Assembly (NCBI RefSeq): GCF_000715075.1
Contig: NC_134095.1
Location: 59,950,419 to 60,014,418 of the forward strand
Length of the DNA: 64,000 nucleotides
Direction: 5' to 3'
Source of the DNA: Nicotiana tabacum
Taxonomy: Eukaryota > Streptophyta > Magnoliopsida > Solanales > Solanaceae
How positions within the stretch are numbered: position 1 is the first letter of the stretch; every line of letters begins with the position of its first letter. A program made the position numbers and the translations under genes. Below, piece after piece: positions 22,608 through 33,914 of this stretch. The notes beneath the pieces were generated by a model. That model saw nothing but the letters and a program-made list of their open reading frames with translations. It did not search any database and was not told where the DNA came from.

Positions 22608-23829
22608 TGCCCTAAATCACACACGCAAGTATACGCGGTCAATCAAGTAATAAAGAGCGAGTAGAGTATTGTTTCCATGAGAACTTATGATCAATTATCA
22701 ATTAAATCAAGCAATTTCTAATTTATCGAGTCAAGAACAATTTCAAGATAATTTTTATTGGATTAGTTCTACTAATGATAATTAACTAGCGCATTTATCA
22801 CGAGGATTTTCAATTGATGAGAAATAATATTCTAGGGTCATAGTTAGGAAACAATCATGTTAAATTCTTCAATCAACTAGACTTATTAATTTATCTGAGT
22901 TAATAACATACAAGGACAATAATACTCGTAGAAATTTGACAACTTCTACTCGCCTATTCAATTTATTCTAACCCCTATATTCTATGAGATTAGAGATAAA
23001 AAAAATACATTAATAATCTCTTGTACAATTGGCTAAGCACAACAAATATGTATATTTCTATCTGTATTCGCAAATCAATTCCCCAATGACTAGGTTCAAG
23101 ATCGCGCTCTATTCAATCCTATTGCAATAAAGAATTACCTCTTTCAAGTTCAACTCAGGATTCATATATAGTATTTCACTGTTAGCTAGGCAGTGAAATA
23201 ATTAGGCTCGGGATATGAATAGGCAGTAAAATAATTAGGCTCAGGATATGAATAAACAACCCAATATAATAAATTAAATCGTCAAATCAATATCCGAATA
23301 TCAACATTCATGTAAAACCATAACCACAGAATAAACGAGTTTAGCCATGCATAGTCATGGTAGCAATCTCAATTAATTCTCAAGAATACATAAAAATCAA
23401 TAATAGAAGGGAAAAAGAAGAACTTAAGATGAATTCCACGGTTTCCGAACTCTGTTATGGCTTTTGTCTGTTTCCAAGCGTGTTCTTGCCTCCCCAAAGT
23501 CTTCTCTCTTCAAAAAGTGGTTAACTATTATATTTATATAATTTAGGGTTCAACTGGGGTGAATTTGGCTTCTCCTAATTGGAGAAGCTGATTTTTCTGC
23601 TCCAGTCCCGGTCTGGCGAAGCGAACCTCACTTCTCTCTCCCAGATTTTTGTCTTCAACTTTCTTTTGCCAATTTTCCTCCTATTTGATCCTTTTCCACG
23701 CATGTTCGTTCCTTCAAACGAAACACATAATGAGTATACTTTTACTTAAAAAATAGTGTAAACTCCCGCAACTCACACAAGAATTAATACACAAACAAAC
23801 TCAAAATATGCACTTTTCACCCTTTATCA
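22608..23829 (-). repeat. 3' LTR of the minus-strand gag-protease element
   Basis: On the minus strand it begins TGATAAAGGGTG right after the purine tract and ends at TTAGGGCA (22608). The end phrase with ACACACGCAAGTATACGCGG is typical of the U5 border in this branch. An AT-rich TATA-like region lies at about 23525-23545. Confidence 0.6.
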
Positions 23830-23845
23830 TCTCCCCACACTTAAA
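23830..23845 (-). other. Polypurine tract of the minus-strand element
   Basis: TTTAAGTGTGGGGAGA on the minus strand lies directly before the TGATAAAGG start of the LTR, as expected for the plus-strand-priming tract. Confidence 0.65.
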
Positions 23846-26800
23846 CTCTTACTCGTTCACGAGCAACTTAAATTTAAGCGCATAGGCAAGAAACACATTT
23901 TAAAACATACTCAAGCATCAGATCAATGACAATTGTTTGTATCGACGCTTAGAATCCAGGATAAGAACTATTGACATCTTTCTTCAAAATTAGACCCATG
24001 CCAAGACTATTTAAAAAATTTGTGCGACTCTTCTAATACCCTAACCTCAAAATATGACTCCAATACATTCCCTACTATAACTCACTTCTTGTGCCAACTT
24101 AAAATGCTTGGACTTTACCAATCCTTTGTAAATCATGTTCCCTCACCACAAATTAAAGAAAGAAATTAGTCCAGACACTCAAATTTGCCTTCAAGTATAA
24201 TATAAGGACTTACAAATCATAAAAATTTTCTCACTCTCTCAAATAAATTCATGTGCATCCCGAGGTCGTACCATAGGATTGCCCGTAATGTATGTCTTTA
24301 CTAACCTAAGCTTGCGAAGTCCAGGATCAATTAGGTCTTTTCAGGTTGTAATGTAAGCTAAGGGATGAGTAGGATATATTTGGGTATAGTGACTAACTCT
24401 GCTAAGCACTTTAATACACTACACTTAACTTTCAAATACACGCTCTTCATGACCAATCCAAGCAATACCACGAAACCATGTACAATTCGGCCTTCCTCTT
24501 TAATCACAACTATGCATTCTCTAGCTCGGATAAGAGGAATATGAGGTGTATTTTTTATTTTTTTTCCAACACTCTTCCAATTTAGGTTGCTCAGCTAATG
24601 ATCTTTCAAAACTTATATGCACCTTTTTGTCTTTCTATGGTTCCACTCAAAAGCTACCTCAACTCTCACCTTACTCTTCTAGCGTCTTAAGTGCTTTTGG
24701 GGGTAAAGGTTCAAGAAGATCTGATTAAGAACAAAAAGAGAATTGGCTTGTAATGTAGGTGCCAAAGAAAAGGTTTATAGGCTCAAATAGGCTATCTAAG
24801 AAATTTTTTATTGATGGTGACATACTAGCTCAATGGACAATCAAGGAAACACCTACATTATCTCCTAGTCTCACAAAGCTTAGTTATTTCGCTTCGACTA
24901 ACACACGGGGCAAGGTCCTGACTAACACAAGATAACACATAATATAATCACTACCTCAGATCACACAATACACATGATTCATTTCGGACGGCTCAGGCCC
25001 GACTCTAGAGTTAAACAGCTAATCATAGTCATCATAACAATTCCAACAATTAGGAAGTAATCACAGGAGTCAGTAAATGAACTTAAGCGTCAAAATAAAG
25101 CCACACATATTGTCAAGACATGTAATTATAATGATCATGATGAATGTACATAGTTCAAATGCTCTGAACCTAAGCCCCGATATAAAATATGTCAACAACA
25201 TAGACGTTCAAGTTCTTCCCATTCCATTATCAATTCAAAAAGAAAATCGTTTTGTATTTTTCTTTAGACTTTAGTCTCTCAAGAAAACTGTCTAGGTAAC
25301 CCATCGTCGGGAAAAGTTCAAAAATCTTTACAAAGTTTGAAAAAATATCTTCCTAAAAGTACCCAATTCAATAAAATGACATCTCGGGAAAGAACCGTGG
25401 TTTAAAAAAACCGGGATTAAGCCACTAAAAAAACAACTACAAATATACAATTACAATGACTACAAGTGTGATTATGCAATTACAAATGTATCACTAGCAA
25501 TTAAGCACATGCCACAAAAATCAAAGTCTAACACTCCATCCCACACTTAAGAATGTGCAATGTTTTCAGTTGCACAATAACACAAAAATACAAATAAGCG
25601 AGATCAAAGTAGAGTGGGTGTCAGAAACCCCCTCAAAATTATTGGGGTCGTGGCGAGAAAAAATTGTGAACCTCAGTCCCCGAAAGTGTCGACTCCTCTA
25701 AGGTGATGCCAGAAGCGTCAACTACCCTAATTATCTCGTCCTCCCAAATAGGAGGAACCTCAGTCGCAACATTCCCCACACTCACTATAGTCACGATGAC
25801 TAGTCCTGGCTCTTCCACAACAGTGCCAGCAGTAGCACTAAAATCAACCATCTGGAGCTCCTTTATATCAGTATGTAACTTTATAGTTATTCCATGTTAA
25901 TTAGCAAAATTCAAAAACCATTGGGGAAGGCAACATTTAAGTCATGCCTAAGTCAGCCGTGGATGACACTTGTCTTAGAAAGAATACAATTGAAGTTCAT
26001 AAGACACCCAATGGCCACCCCACACTTAAGAGATGTTCGTATTACCGATAGAGGTAGGTTAGTTACTCATACTTTCACTAAACCTCACCAAAATATTCGA
26101 GGGGACTGCCATGGGAGAGGGAAGAGTAGACGAAAAAGAAAAAAACTGGGAGTAAGATGGTTCTTACCTTGTGGAGATGGGGCGATGGGGAAGAGTGAGG
26201 AAGAAAAGTGGGGAACCAACACCCCACACTTAAACCATTGCTCGCCCTCAAGCCATCAAACTACACTTTATATAGACACAACCTTTTTAACTAACTCTCC
26301 TAACTCATCACACCAAGAATATTTAAAATAGATTAAGCACAATAACGTAACATCCTCGCCTCAAGATTTAACTCATAAGCACCATGTATTTTTCACAAGC
26401 CGCTCAGGTCAATAACATTACCTTTCCTTCGTGAATCAAGTGCCCTTCGCACAACAATAGAGAGTAGTTCCACACACAATAAAATTTAAGAACAATTAGG
26501 AGCTCAAGATAGAAAGAATTTGCTCACTCTCAGAAACAATATTCATATGCCACAAAAGATGAATCATAGGCTTGCCCATAGTATACTAGTCTACTAATTA
26601 AGCTCGTTCAGCCAAGGATCAAGTAGGACTTTAATTGGTTGTAATGTAAGTTGCGGGATGGGTGAGATACATTTAGATATAAGAGTGACTACACCTCCCT
26701 AAACATTTTAATACATACAATTACCATTCAAAACTTCACACTTATGTCAAACCATAACTCCACCTTCACATCAATATACATCAATCCCTACTTCTTTAAG

Positions 26801-27740
26801 CACAATTATGTCTAGATTTACCACTATCAAGGAATATTTGCACAACAATACAACTAATTAATTTCTTTTGCTTTTTCAATTCAAGTGGCTCTTACTTTCT
26901 CAAAATATTGCACCTTTTTTCTTATTTCAATTGTTTTACTCAAAAGCCAATCCAACCACCCCACACTTCACCTTTTACAAAGTTCATAACAAATTCAAGT
27001 GCTCACGAGAGGTATAATGCTCAAATAGATAGTCAATTACTACAGGCTCAAAGAGGTTAACTAAGATACATAACAATTAGGCGGGTAAAAACATATAATT
27101 AGCTCAACAAAAGAAGGCTTATATCAGTTCCAAGACTGAATAAAATTACTATTTCACTTTAGAAACACACGGGGCAAGTTCTAGACATTAAATGCAATGC
27201 ACCTAATAACACAAAATCTTACACACACATGGCACATAACTCACTCAGGATTGGACTCATCAAGACACTCCAGTTAAAGCAGTTAAGCAAAGTTAAGATC
27301 ATATAATTTAAGGTACTTATACAAGAATAAAAAACTGAGCCTAAGCGTTACAACTAAAGCACTCACTATTCTCGAGGTACAACAAAGTCAAGAGATATTG
27401 CATTCAATTCAACTTATAGCACAAGGTTTCCTAATCCTAACAAAAAATAAATATTAACTACACCCGGTTCAAACAAAACCCTTGGAAAAGAACAGTGGAA
27501 CAAAGAAAAATCAAGGGAGAATTATTACACTACCTACAAAAGAAAATATTTTTGTCTTTTTCCTTTGACTTACCCTCAAGAAACCTGTCGATGATATCCA
27601 TCGTCGGGAAAAATCAAAAATTTTAAAATTTTAATGTTTTTTTTTCCAATTTTTTTCTATCAACTACTAAAACTAACAAAAGCAAAACTACAAATAACAT
27701 ACATACATATACACAACATATCCCCCACCCCATACTTTAA
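23846..27740 (-). repeat. Duplicated 3' non-coding region with repeated purine tracts
   Basis: About 23.83-25.56 kb and 26.22-27.73 kb are diverged direct copies offset by roughly 2.3 kb. Matching landmarks: 24270-24420 with 26560-26715 (TTGTAATGTAAG, then ATTTTAATACA-like), ACACACGGGGCAAG at about 24902 and 27165, and CCATCGTCGGGAAAA at about 25303 and 27599. CCCACACTTAA-type tracts, the complement of the polypurine tract, recur at about 25540, 26012, 26220, 26950 and, weakly, 27725. Nothing here codes for a recognisable protein. Confidence 0.65.
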
Positions 27741-28312
27741 GCTGTGGCATGTCCCCATGACACACAATTAAAAAGTATAAGGTAAAAGAAACTTCCCGGA
27801 ATATGTAGTCGGGTTCAAATTCGAAGTCGGGCTCCATTCCTTGCGCCCGAACTAATGCACACATCCATGTAGACAGCTTCTTCTCAGCCTTCTTGGGGTA
27901 CACTCCACACTTATCATTTTCACTCACTGCAGCCTTCTCTTTCATGCCATTCACTTTCCACTCAACACTAGCAACTGATTTTTCCTTTTGTGCCCCATTT
28001 TCTACATCCATCTTGAAAGTCACAGTCTCCCCACCTACTCTAAGCATGAGTTTCTTTCTTGTATATCTAATATTGCTCTTCCCGTTGCTAAGAATGGTCT
28101 TCCTAGAATGAGGGGAACCTCCTTGTTCTCCTCAATCTATCTACAGGAAATACAAACTTATCCGCCCAAACTAAGACATCTTCCACTACCCCCTCGGGTA
28201 TTAGAGTTGTTTGGTCTACCAGCTGCAAAGATATTGGTGCAGACCTTATCTCTCCAATCTCTTTCTCCAATTTCTTGTAAATAGAAAGAGTCATTTGATT
28301 AATGAGGCACAA
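27690..28312 (-). pseudogene. Retroelement aspartic-protease region, degenerate
   Basis: The retroelement protease cleaves the polyprotein. On the minus strand the frame from 28312 contains SIYKKLEKEIGEIRSAP and then TTLIPEGVVEDVLVW, the typical C-terminal half of Athila-branch proteases. A frameshift near 28140 moves to a frame with KEVPLILGRPFLATG, and another near 28040 to the frame 28047-27688, an open Lys-rich tail of 119 residues with no known domain. The active-site Asp-Ser/Thr-Gly motif was not located, so the protease is incomplete. No reverse transcriptase follows, which is unusual. Confidence 0.65.
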
Positions 28313-28699
28313 TAATCACATAAGGATTTATCAAAATTAATAGAGCCTAAAGACAAAGGTATAGTAAAACTCCCTAGATCTCCACACTGTTATGGGAGTT
28401 TATTTTGCAATATCGCGATGCAATGCTCTGTGAGCTTCTCCACTGAGGTCTCATCCATCTTCCTCTTCTTTATCATGATCTCCTTCAAGAATTTAGCATA
28501 AGCCGTCATTTGTGAGAGAACTTATATGAATGGTAAGTTTACATGAACCTGTTTCAACACATCCAAAATTCTCTCAAGCTGTTTGTCCAGCTTTTGTCTA
28601 TATAGCTTTTGAGGGAAGGGTAAAGCAGGCATATGCTCGCTCTCATCATGTTTCTCTCTTCTCGAAGTTTCTCTCTTCTTTTTTTTTCCGTAGCTTTCA

Positions 28700-30366
28700 T
28701 CTGGCCTTCTTCGTCTTATTAACATCATTCTTTAGCTGCTTCCCACTTTCTTTTTCATGTATCACATCTATTTGGGTCGGGGTAGATCTTTCAACACTTG
28801 CCCACTTCTCAAGGTTACAACATTCACTATTTCTTTGGGATTTCTCTTAGTATCAGCTGGGATAGTTCCTGGAACCCTCTCAGACATTAGATTAGCTAGT
28901 TGCCCAACCTGTCTCTCCAGGTTTCAAAAAGCTATGCCCAGTTCCTTTATAGCTGCTCCATGGGTGTCCAACCTCTGTCTATCTTGATAATGAAGGTCTT
29001 CATTAGATCTTCCACGCTAGACTGATTAGGTTGATTGGACTGATTAGCCAAAACTGCTGCCTCTGCAAATTTATAAAACCCCGAGCTTCTTGCCCCTAAA
29101 ATCTGGGGTTGCTTTGTTTCCATACATTTGTCATACCCTCAGGTGAACTCCATGAAAAACTGAGGTTCTTCTGACCTATTGCATTAAAATTATAATTCCT
29201 CACAGCAGTCACTTTCTCAGTTGAGGCTTGACACTAATGAGTAGGGTGTCCTCTTCCATATATATCACACGTTGCATGAGGCTCACTTTGTATTGTAGCC
29301 AAGGTCAGTTTCCTTTTTTCTTTAGCCATAGCATCAAGTTTTACCTGCACAAATGTATTAGCATCAACTTGGTGAACACCAGTTGATTTTCTTCTTTCAG
29401 CACTCTCAGAGGGCCACTGATTTGCATCTTCAGACAACTCATGAAGAATTGTAACTATCTCCTCTGGAGTCTTATTCATCAACATGCCTCCAGCTGCATT
29501 GCTCAATGTTTTACATGAGGCCGGTGTCAATACATCCCAAAAGTCCTGGAGTTGCATCAAGAGTTCAATTCCGCAATGTTGACACTTTTTTACTATCTCC
29601 TTAAACCTCTCCCATGCTTCAAAAATAGTTTCAGTCTCTTTCTATTAGAAGTTATGGATTTCTCTTCTAAACTAGCCCGTCTTAGCTGATGAGAAATATT
29701 TATCAAGAAATTTTCTATTTATCTCATCCCATGTTCTAATCGATCCCGTGGGCAAGCTTTGAAGCCAATACTTTGCATTTTTAAGTGTAAAGGGGAATGC
29801 CCTTAAGTACATTGCATCTTATGACACCCCATTGTATTGAAAGGTATTCATAATCTCCTCGAAGTCCATCAAATGCGTGTTTGGGTCTTCGTTCATCTTC
29901 CCTCTGAAGACACAACAGGTCTGAAGGGTTTGAAGCAACCCTTGCTTCAACTCGAAATTATTAGCTGCAATTGGAGGTGGTCTCACACTTGATAAGCCTT
30001 GGTTGTAGACCGGTCTAGCATAATCGCCAAGTGATCTTCCTTGGCCCGGGAGTTATATTTCCAAACTGGTCTATGACCAAGGGTTGATTTTGGGCAATTC
30101 TTGGAGCTCTCTCTTCTTCATAGATGATTTGTGCATCTCTAATAGCTGCTTCCTCAGCACCCCTTGCAGCCTTTTCTCATTGTTGGGCTACCTCTCTTGC
30201 AGCCAAATCTGTATTATCATAATCGTATCCATCCATAGTTTCTTTGGTTAAGGATTGGCCAATTTTCTTTAACGTCCCGGTGAAATTTATTTCCTTCCTC
30301 GGCTATCGCAGTTCTTTTTTTATTTCTGGTTCGTATGGTAGCACTTCTTTCCTAGAAGCTCGAGTC
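28700..30366 (-). pseudogene. Gag pseudogene of the minus-strand element
   Basis: Gag forms the virus-like particle. From the ATG at 30366 the frame starts with MTRASRKEVLPYEPE and hits a TAG after about 21 codons. Readable blocks continue: a capsid-type retrotransposon gag segment at about 29900-29600 (KNAKYWLQSLP, then DEINRKFLDKYF), then LSNAAGGMLMNKTPEE (about 29505) and QWPSESAERR (about 29420) in the open stretch 29560-29234, and a zinc-knuckle-like CDIYGRGHPTH (about 29265), whose second Cys is replaced by Tyr. Stops and frameshifts are frequent. The block order matches Athila/Tat gag. Confidence 0.75.
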
Positions 30367-30483
30367 ATGCACTAATCTTAACCTGTAACCTGCGCATAGT
30401 CAATGAACACCAAACATAAAAAGAGAAGAATAAAAAAAATTCCTGAATTAGCACTACAAACTACTTCAAACACTCTTGATTGC

Positions 30484-30504
30484 CCATCCCCAACAACGAC
30501 GCCA
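30484..30504 (-). other. Primer-binding site of the minus-strand element
   Basis: Reads TGGCGTCGTTGTTGGGGATGG on the minus strand, a variant of the TGGCGCCGTTGCCGGGGA type used by the Athila branch. It lies a few bases from the LTR border and about 120 bp from the gag start. Confidence 0.65.
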
Positions 30505-31393
30505 AAATTTAACGAGCTCAAAACACACACTTAAATTATGCTCGCTAATCAAATATAGTATAGTATAATATCGTATCCACAGGGATTGGAGTTAAACAGT
30601 ATCTCATAGTTTCTAGCTTGATTGCTATCCAAGATGATCAACAATTGAGATTTGTGTAATTAATACAAAAATTAACTAAGGATCTAAGGCTATTGATTAA
30701 TGACAATTGAAACAAGGAACAAGCAAAGAAGGATATCAATAGGAGAAAATAGGGTTTTAATATAATAGGTGCAAGATAATTGTTTGTGATCTAACTCTAC
30801 ATAATTCACTTCTAATGTTCAAGTGAGTCTCTCGAATTCACTCAATTATTAATTCAAATATTTAGTAGAAACTCCTCTATCGATTATGTCTCAACCTCAC
30901 GAGATGAACCAATTTAAGCTGTGTGAAGATATGCACGACTGCGTAGCGGATTGGTCTTTAGGAGAACCTCTCTCGATTATCGACCTAACTAGGTTTAATC
31001 AATAATTCTACTAGCCTCTTCCGATTGCTAAGAAGAATTAATGAACTCAACCAACAAAGTAATACAAAGACATCACAAGTTATGCCTCTCTCGGTTATAT
31101 GAACACGTGAATATAGATGCAACAATTAAATCATCCAAAAACGCTTCAATGCATAAAACTAGAGTTATAATCCACAAACAAATATCAGTATAACAAATCC
31201 ATAAAACCCTAAAGGAAACTACTTCAGAGACATGGAGTAATTCATCACAAATATAATAAAATTATAGAACAACATAAATTCAATCCAAACTCGGGTCTTG
31301 AGTGAGGAAGGAATGATGAATTCCTTATGCTTGTGCTCTTCCCTCTCCTTCTTAGCCTCTTTAGGTCGAATATAACATTTTTCCATATATATA
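30505..31393 (-). repeat. Truncated 5' LTR of the minus-strand element
   Basis: An 889-bp stretch next to the primer-binding site, with a U5-like border and AT-rich body. It is about 330 bp shorter than the 3' LTR and stops in an ATATAT tract exactly where the plus-strand LTR begins, so the upstream part (U3) appears lost or displaced by that insertion. Confidence 0.5.
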
Positions 31394-32856
31394 TGATAAC
31401 TAGGGATTCTAGCCTATTTTATGCTCCTTTTTGCTTGAATTTTAGATTCAAAGTGTCTACAAGTATTCCTAAAAGCTAACTTGTTCTGCTTGTTTGCGGT
31501 GTTTGGTCGAAAAGAGAGAAGGATGTCATAACCAGCTCAAAAAGAAGTGAAACCTGCACAAGTTCAAAGCCAAGTCAAAGCAGCGCTACAGCAAAAAACC
31601 AACCGCGGACGCAAAAGATCCACCGCTGAGGCAGTCCTTTTATCGCGGTCCGCGGTGGCAAGATTCAAAAAGTTGTCATTTGGGGCTTTTCAAGTCACCA
31701 TTGACGGCGGTGCTTTTCTGTGACAGTGGTGCCTCCACCGCGACAACAGTCCGTTTACCGCGGACCACAGAGAAGAGATTCAAAGAGTCAAAATTGAAGC
31801 TAAAACTAGAAGATCGCGGTCCGCAGTTGATTTTATGCGACTGCGATAGCCTCACCGCTGCAGCGGTCCATTTTTCGCTGTCAACGGTACCTCTGTCAGG
31901 GGCATTTTTTTTTGAAAAATTTAGCTGTGTATAAATACTTCTTTTTCAGATTTTTAGGTCATTTTATCAGTAGTGAGAACGTGAACGCCGTATTTTACAT
32001 ATTTTGAGTAATTTTCCAGCTTATTTAGCAATTAATCTTAGAATCTTATCTTGTAATTACATTTTATGGATTATTCTTCATCTCAGTCTATGATTTCTTC
32101 TTCAATTATGAGTAGCTAGACCCATTAGCTAGGGTTGTGGCTCAACCCTAGTGTGGGTATTTAACGGGTCTCTTATTTTAGGGCTTAGATGTTTATGAGT
32201 GATTGATATTTGTCCCGATTTATGCTTTCTATGTTGAATTAGTGGTTGCAAACACTAATTTGTGCCTTTTTGACTTAGGCTCTTCTCGAGAAAGAGAGAC
32301 TAAGTCTAGGAATTTCAGGCCAACAAGGAATTGGGGTATATTCAAGAGATTGATAGCCCCAATTAAAGGGTTAAATCTAGAGATAGTAATACCCGACTTG
32401 AGCCAACATTGCTTGCACAAATTGAACACCCAATTGGGCTTGAGAAAGCCAATTAGGGTAAAGTCACTCAAACTACCAAAATGTGTAGAGTGAGTAGCTT
32501 TGTGCATTGGCTATATCATGATCCCAACCGTAACATTATTGCCTTAAGTTTGAGATCCCGTTAGATACTTACCTAGGAGTAAGTTACTTCCCTAGTGCCT
32601 TTTTACCCATTTAGAAAACCCTACAAAAATATCCACTTTGTTTAATTTCGTGCATCATTAGTATTAAAAGTAGAAGTAACAAATAAACAAGAATGATTGG
32701 AAGTGCAATCAAGAGCACTACACACTGCTAGATTTGATAAGAATCCAACTCCAAACATTATATTAACTCCTTGTGGATTCGATCCTGACCTTCTTGGGTA
32801 AAAGCTGCATCGACCGCTCTTGCCACTCTATGGTGGTGTAGGGTTGCACCCGATCA
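31394..32856 (+). repeat. 5' LTR of the plus-strand Athila/Tat-like fragment
   Basis: It begins TGATAACTAGGG and ends in CCGATCA, 5 bp before the primer-binding site. TATAAATA at 31930-31937 is a plausible promoter. The last 100 bp (GATTCGATCCTGACC, TGGTGGTGTAGGG) are typical of this branch. The left border is inferred from the TGATAA start. Confidence 0.55.
31600..31890. repeat. Cluster of CCGCGGTCCGCGG-like palindromes
   Basis: Phrases such as CGCGGTCCGCGG, TACCGCGGACC and CACCGCTGCAGCGG repeat at 20-60 bp intervals just upstream of the TATA box. Several are mutated. Confidence 0.65.
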
Positions 32857-32861
32857 CTTTT

Positions 32862-32879
32862 TGACGCCGTTGCCGTGGA
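32862..32879 (+). other. Primer-binding site of the plus-strand fragment
   Basis: TGACGCCGTTGCCGTGGA, two changes from the TGGCGCCGTTGCCGGGGA type, 5 bp after the LTR end. Confidence 0.7.
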
Positions 32880-32974
32880 GCTAAATAGTTTCGGCTATCT
32901 ATCTAACTAGTTTTGTGTCTTGTTTTTCTTTCCTTCTGTGATACTAACTTGTGTTTCGCCGATTCAGGTACCAA

Positions 32975-33898
32975 ATGTCGGCGAACAATAACAATGATCC
33001 TCTTGGAAATGTTATTCCGGGGGAGGAGGTAGAAGATAATATTGATGATGAGGTACCTATAGTGCCTCAAGCTCAAAGGAGAGGTCGCCAGGCCAATGAT
33101 AATGTTCCAGACCCTACCCCGCCACCTCCAAGATTGGCTCCTCGGGTTCTTCCAAACAATGAATATGCTAGTGCATTGTTCCACCCCGGGTCTGGGCGGA
33201 CAATTTTCAAATTACAAATGTGATGTTGACTTTGTTGGAGCAACGAGGGTATTTCACAGGTTCTCCCCATCAGAATGCATATATACATCTCAAAGGCTTT
33301 GTGGATACTTGTTGAGGAAGCAAGCAAACAAATGTGTTAGAGGATGCATTGTAGTTGAGATTATTCCCTTTCTCACTTAGTGGGAAAGCTTTGGACTGGC
33401 TCGAAAGGCTTCCCAACCAATTCACCACTACTTAGGATGAGTTGGCGGACAAGTTTATAGCTAAGTTTTTCTCGCCAGGGCATATGGCGACTTTGAGAGA
33501 TGAGATTTTGGCCTTCAAACAGGAACCTAATGAACCACTTCATGAGATCTGGGAGAGATATCAGACAATGGTGAAAGAATGTCCGACAATGACATGACCG
33601 AAGAAATGATTCAGCAGATATTCTACCGTGGCATTAACACGACCAATCAATGTGTAGTAAACCAGCTTGCAGGGGGAAATTTTATGAACACACCTTACAT
33701 TGAGGCGTATGAGATATTGGATAAGATGGCAGATACTTCCTTAGCTTGGCAAAGTCGAGCCAATGTACCACAGGGTGACCCCACTATCATCCACTTGCAC
33801 AAAGAGCTCCATGATAATGGCCAAGTAACAGCAGATTTAAATACGACAATGAACCAATTGGCAAAAGCTCAAATCCCTCCACCAATCAAGCAAGAGTG
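32975..33898 (+). pseudogene. Gag pseudogene of the plus-strand fragment
   Basis: ATG at 32975 starts MSANNNNDPLGNV, then a Pro-rich stretch, a frameshift near 33190, and the capsid-type gag core in other frames: SGKALDWLERLPNQF (about 33380), ELADKFIAKFF (about 33440), and EILAFKQEPNEPLHEIWERY (about 33502-33562). The open frame 33579-33899 gives the downstream part (MTEEMIQQIFYRGI, then GNFMNTPYIEAYEIL). A TAG replaces a codon after FTTT. About three frame changes are needed. It resembles, but is not a close copy of, the minus-strand gag at 28.7-30.4 kb. Confidence 0.75.
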
Positions 33899-33914
33899 AG
33901 GGTATGCTACCAAT

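Larger units (their letters stand above)
22605..31393 (-). mobile_element. Gag-protease-only Ty3/gypsy element, minus strand
   Basis: Read leftwards: a truncated 5' LTR (31393-30505), a primer-binding site (30504-30484), gag (30366 to about 28700), protease (about 28312-27690), about 3.9 kb of non-coding DNA, a polypurine tract (23845-23830) and a 3' LTR (23829-22608). No reverse transcriptase, RNase H or integrase pattern can be found in any frame between 27690 and 23830, although about 4 kb is available. The gag and protease resemble the Athila/Tat branch. It is either a deletion derivative or a member of a non-autonomous family. The two LTRs share layout but not close sequence. Confidence 0.7.
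31394..33900 (+). mobile_element. 5' LTR and gag fragment of an Athila/Tat-like Ty3/gypsy element
   Basis: The order is LTR, primer-binding site, then gag, all on the plus strand. The coding part ends abruptly near 33900, after which the sequence belongs to a minus-strand leader. No protease, polymerase or 3' LTR is present. The LTR and primer-binding type match the branch of the neighbouring minus-strand element. Confidence 0.65.

Noticed and set aside
25639..26331. Open frames of 65-145 codons on both strands
   Set aside because: They lie in the non-coding duplicated region of the gag-protease element, overlap each other and match no family I recognise.
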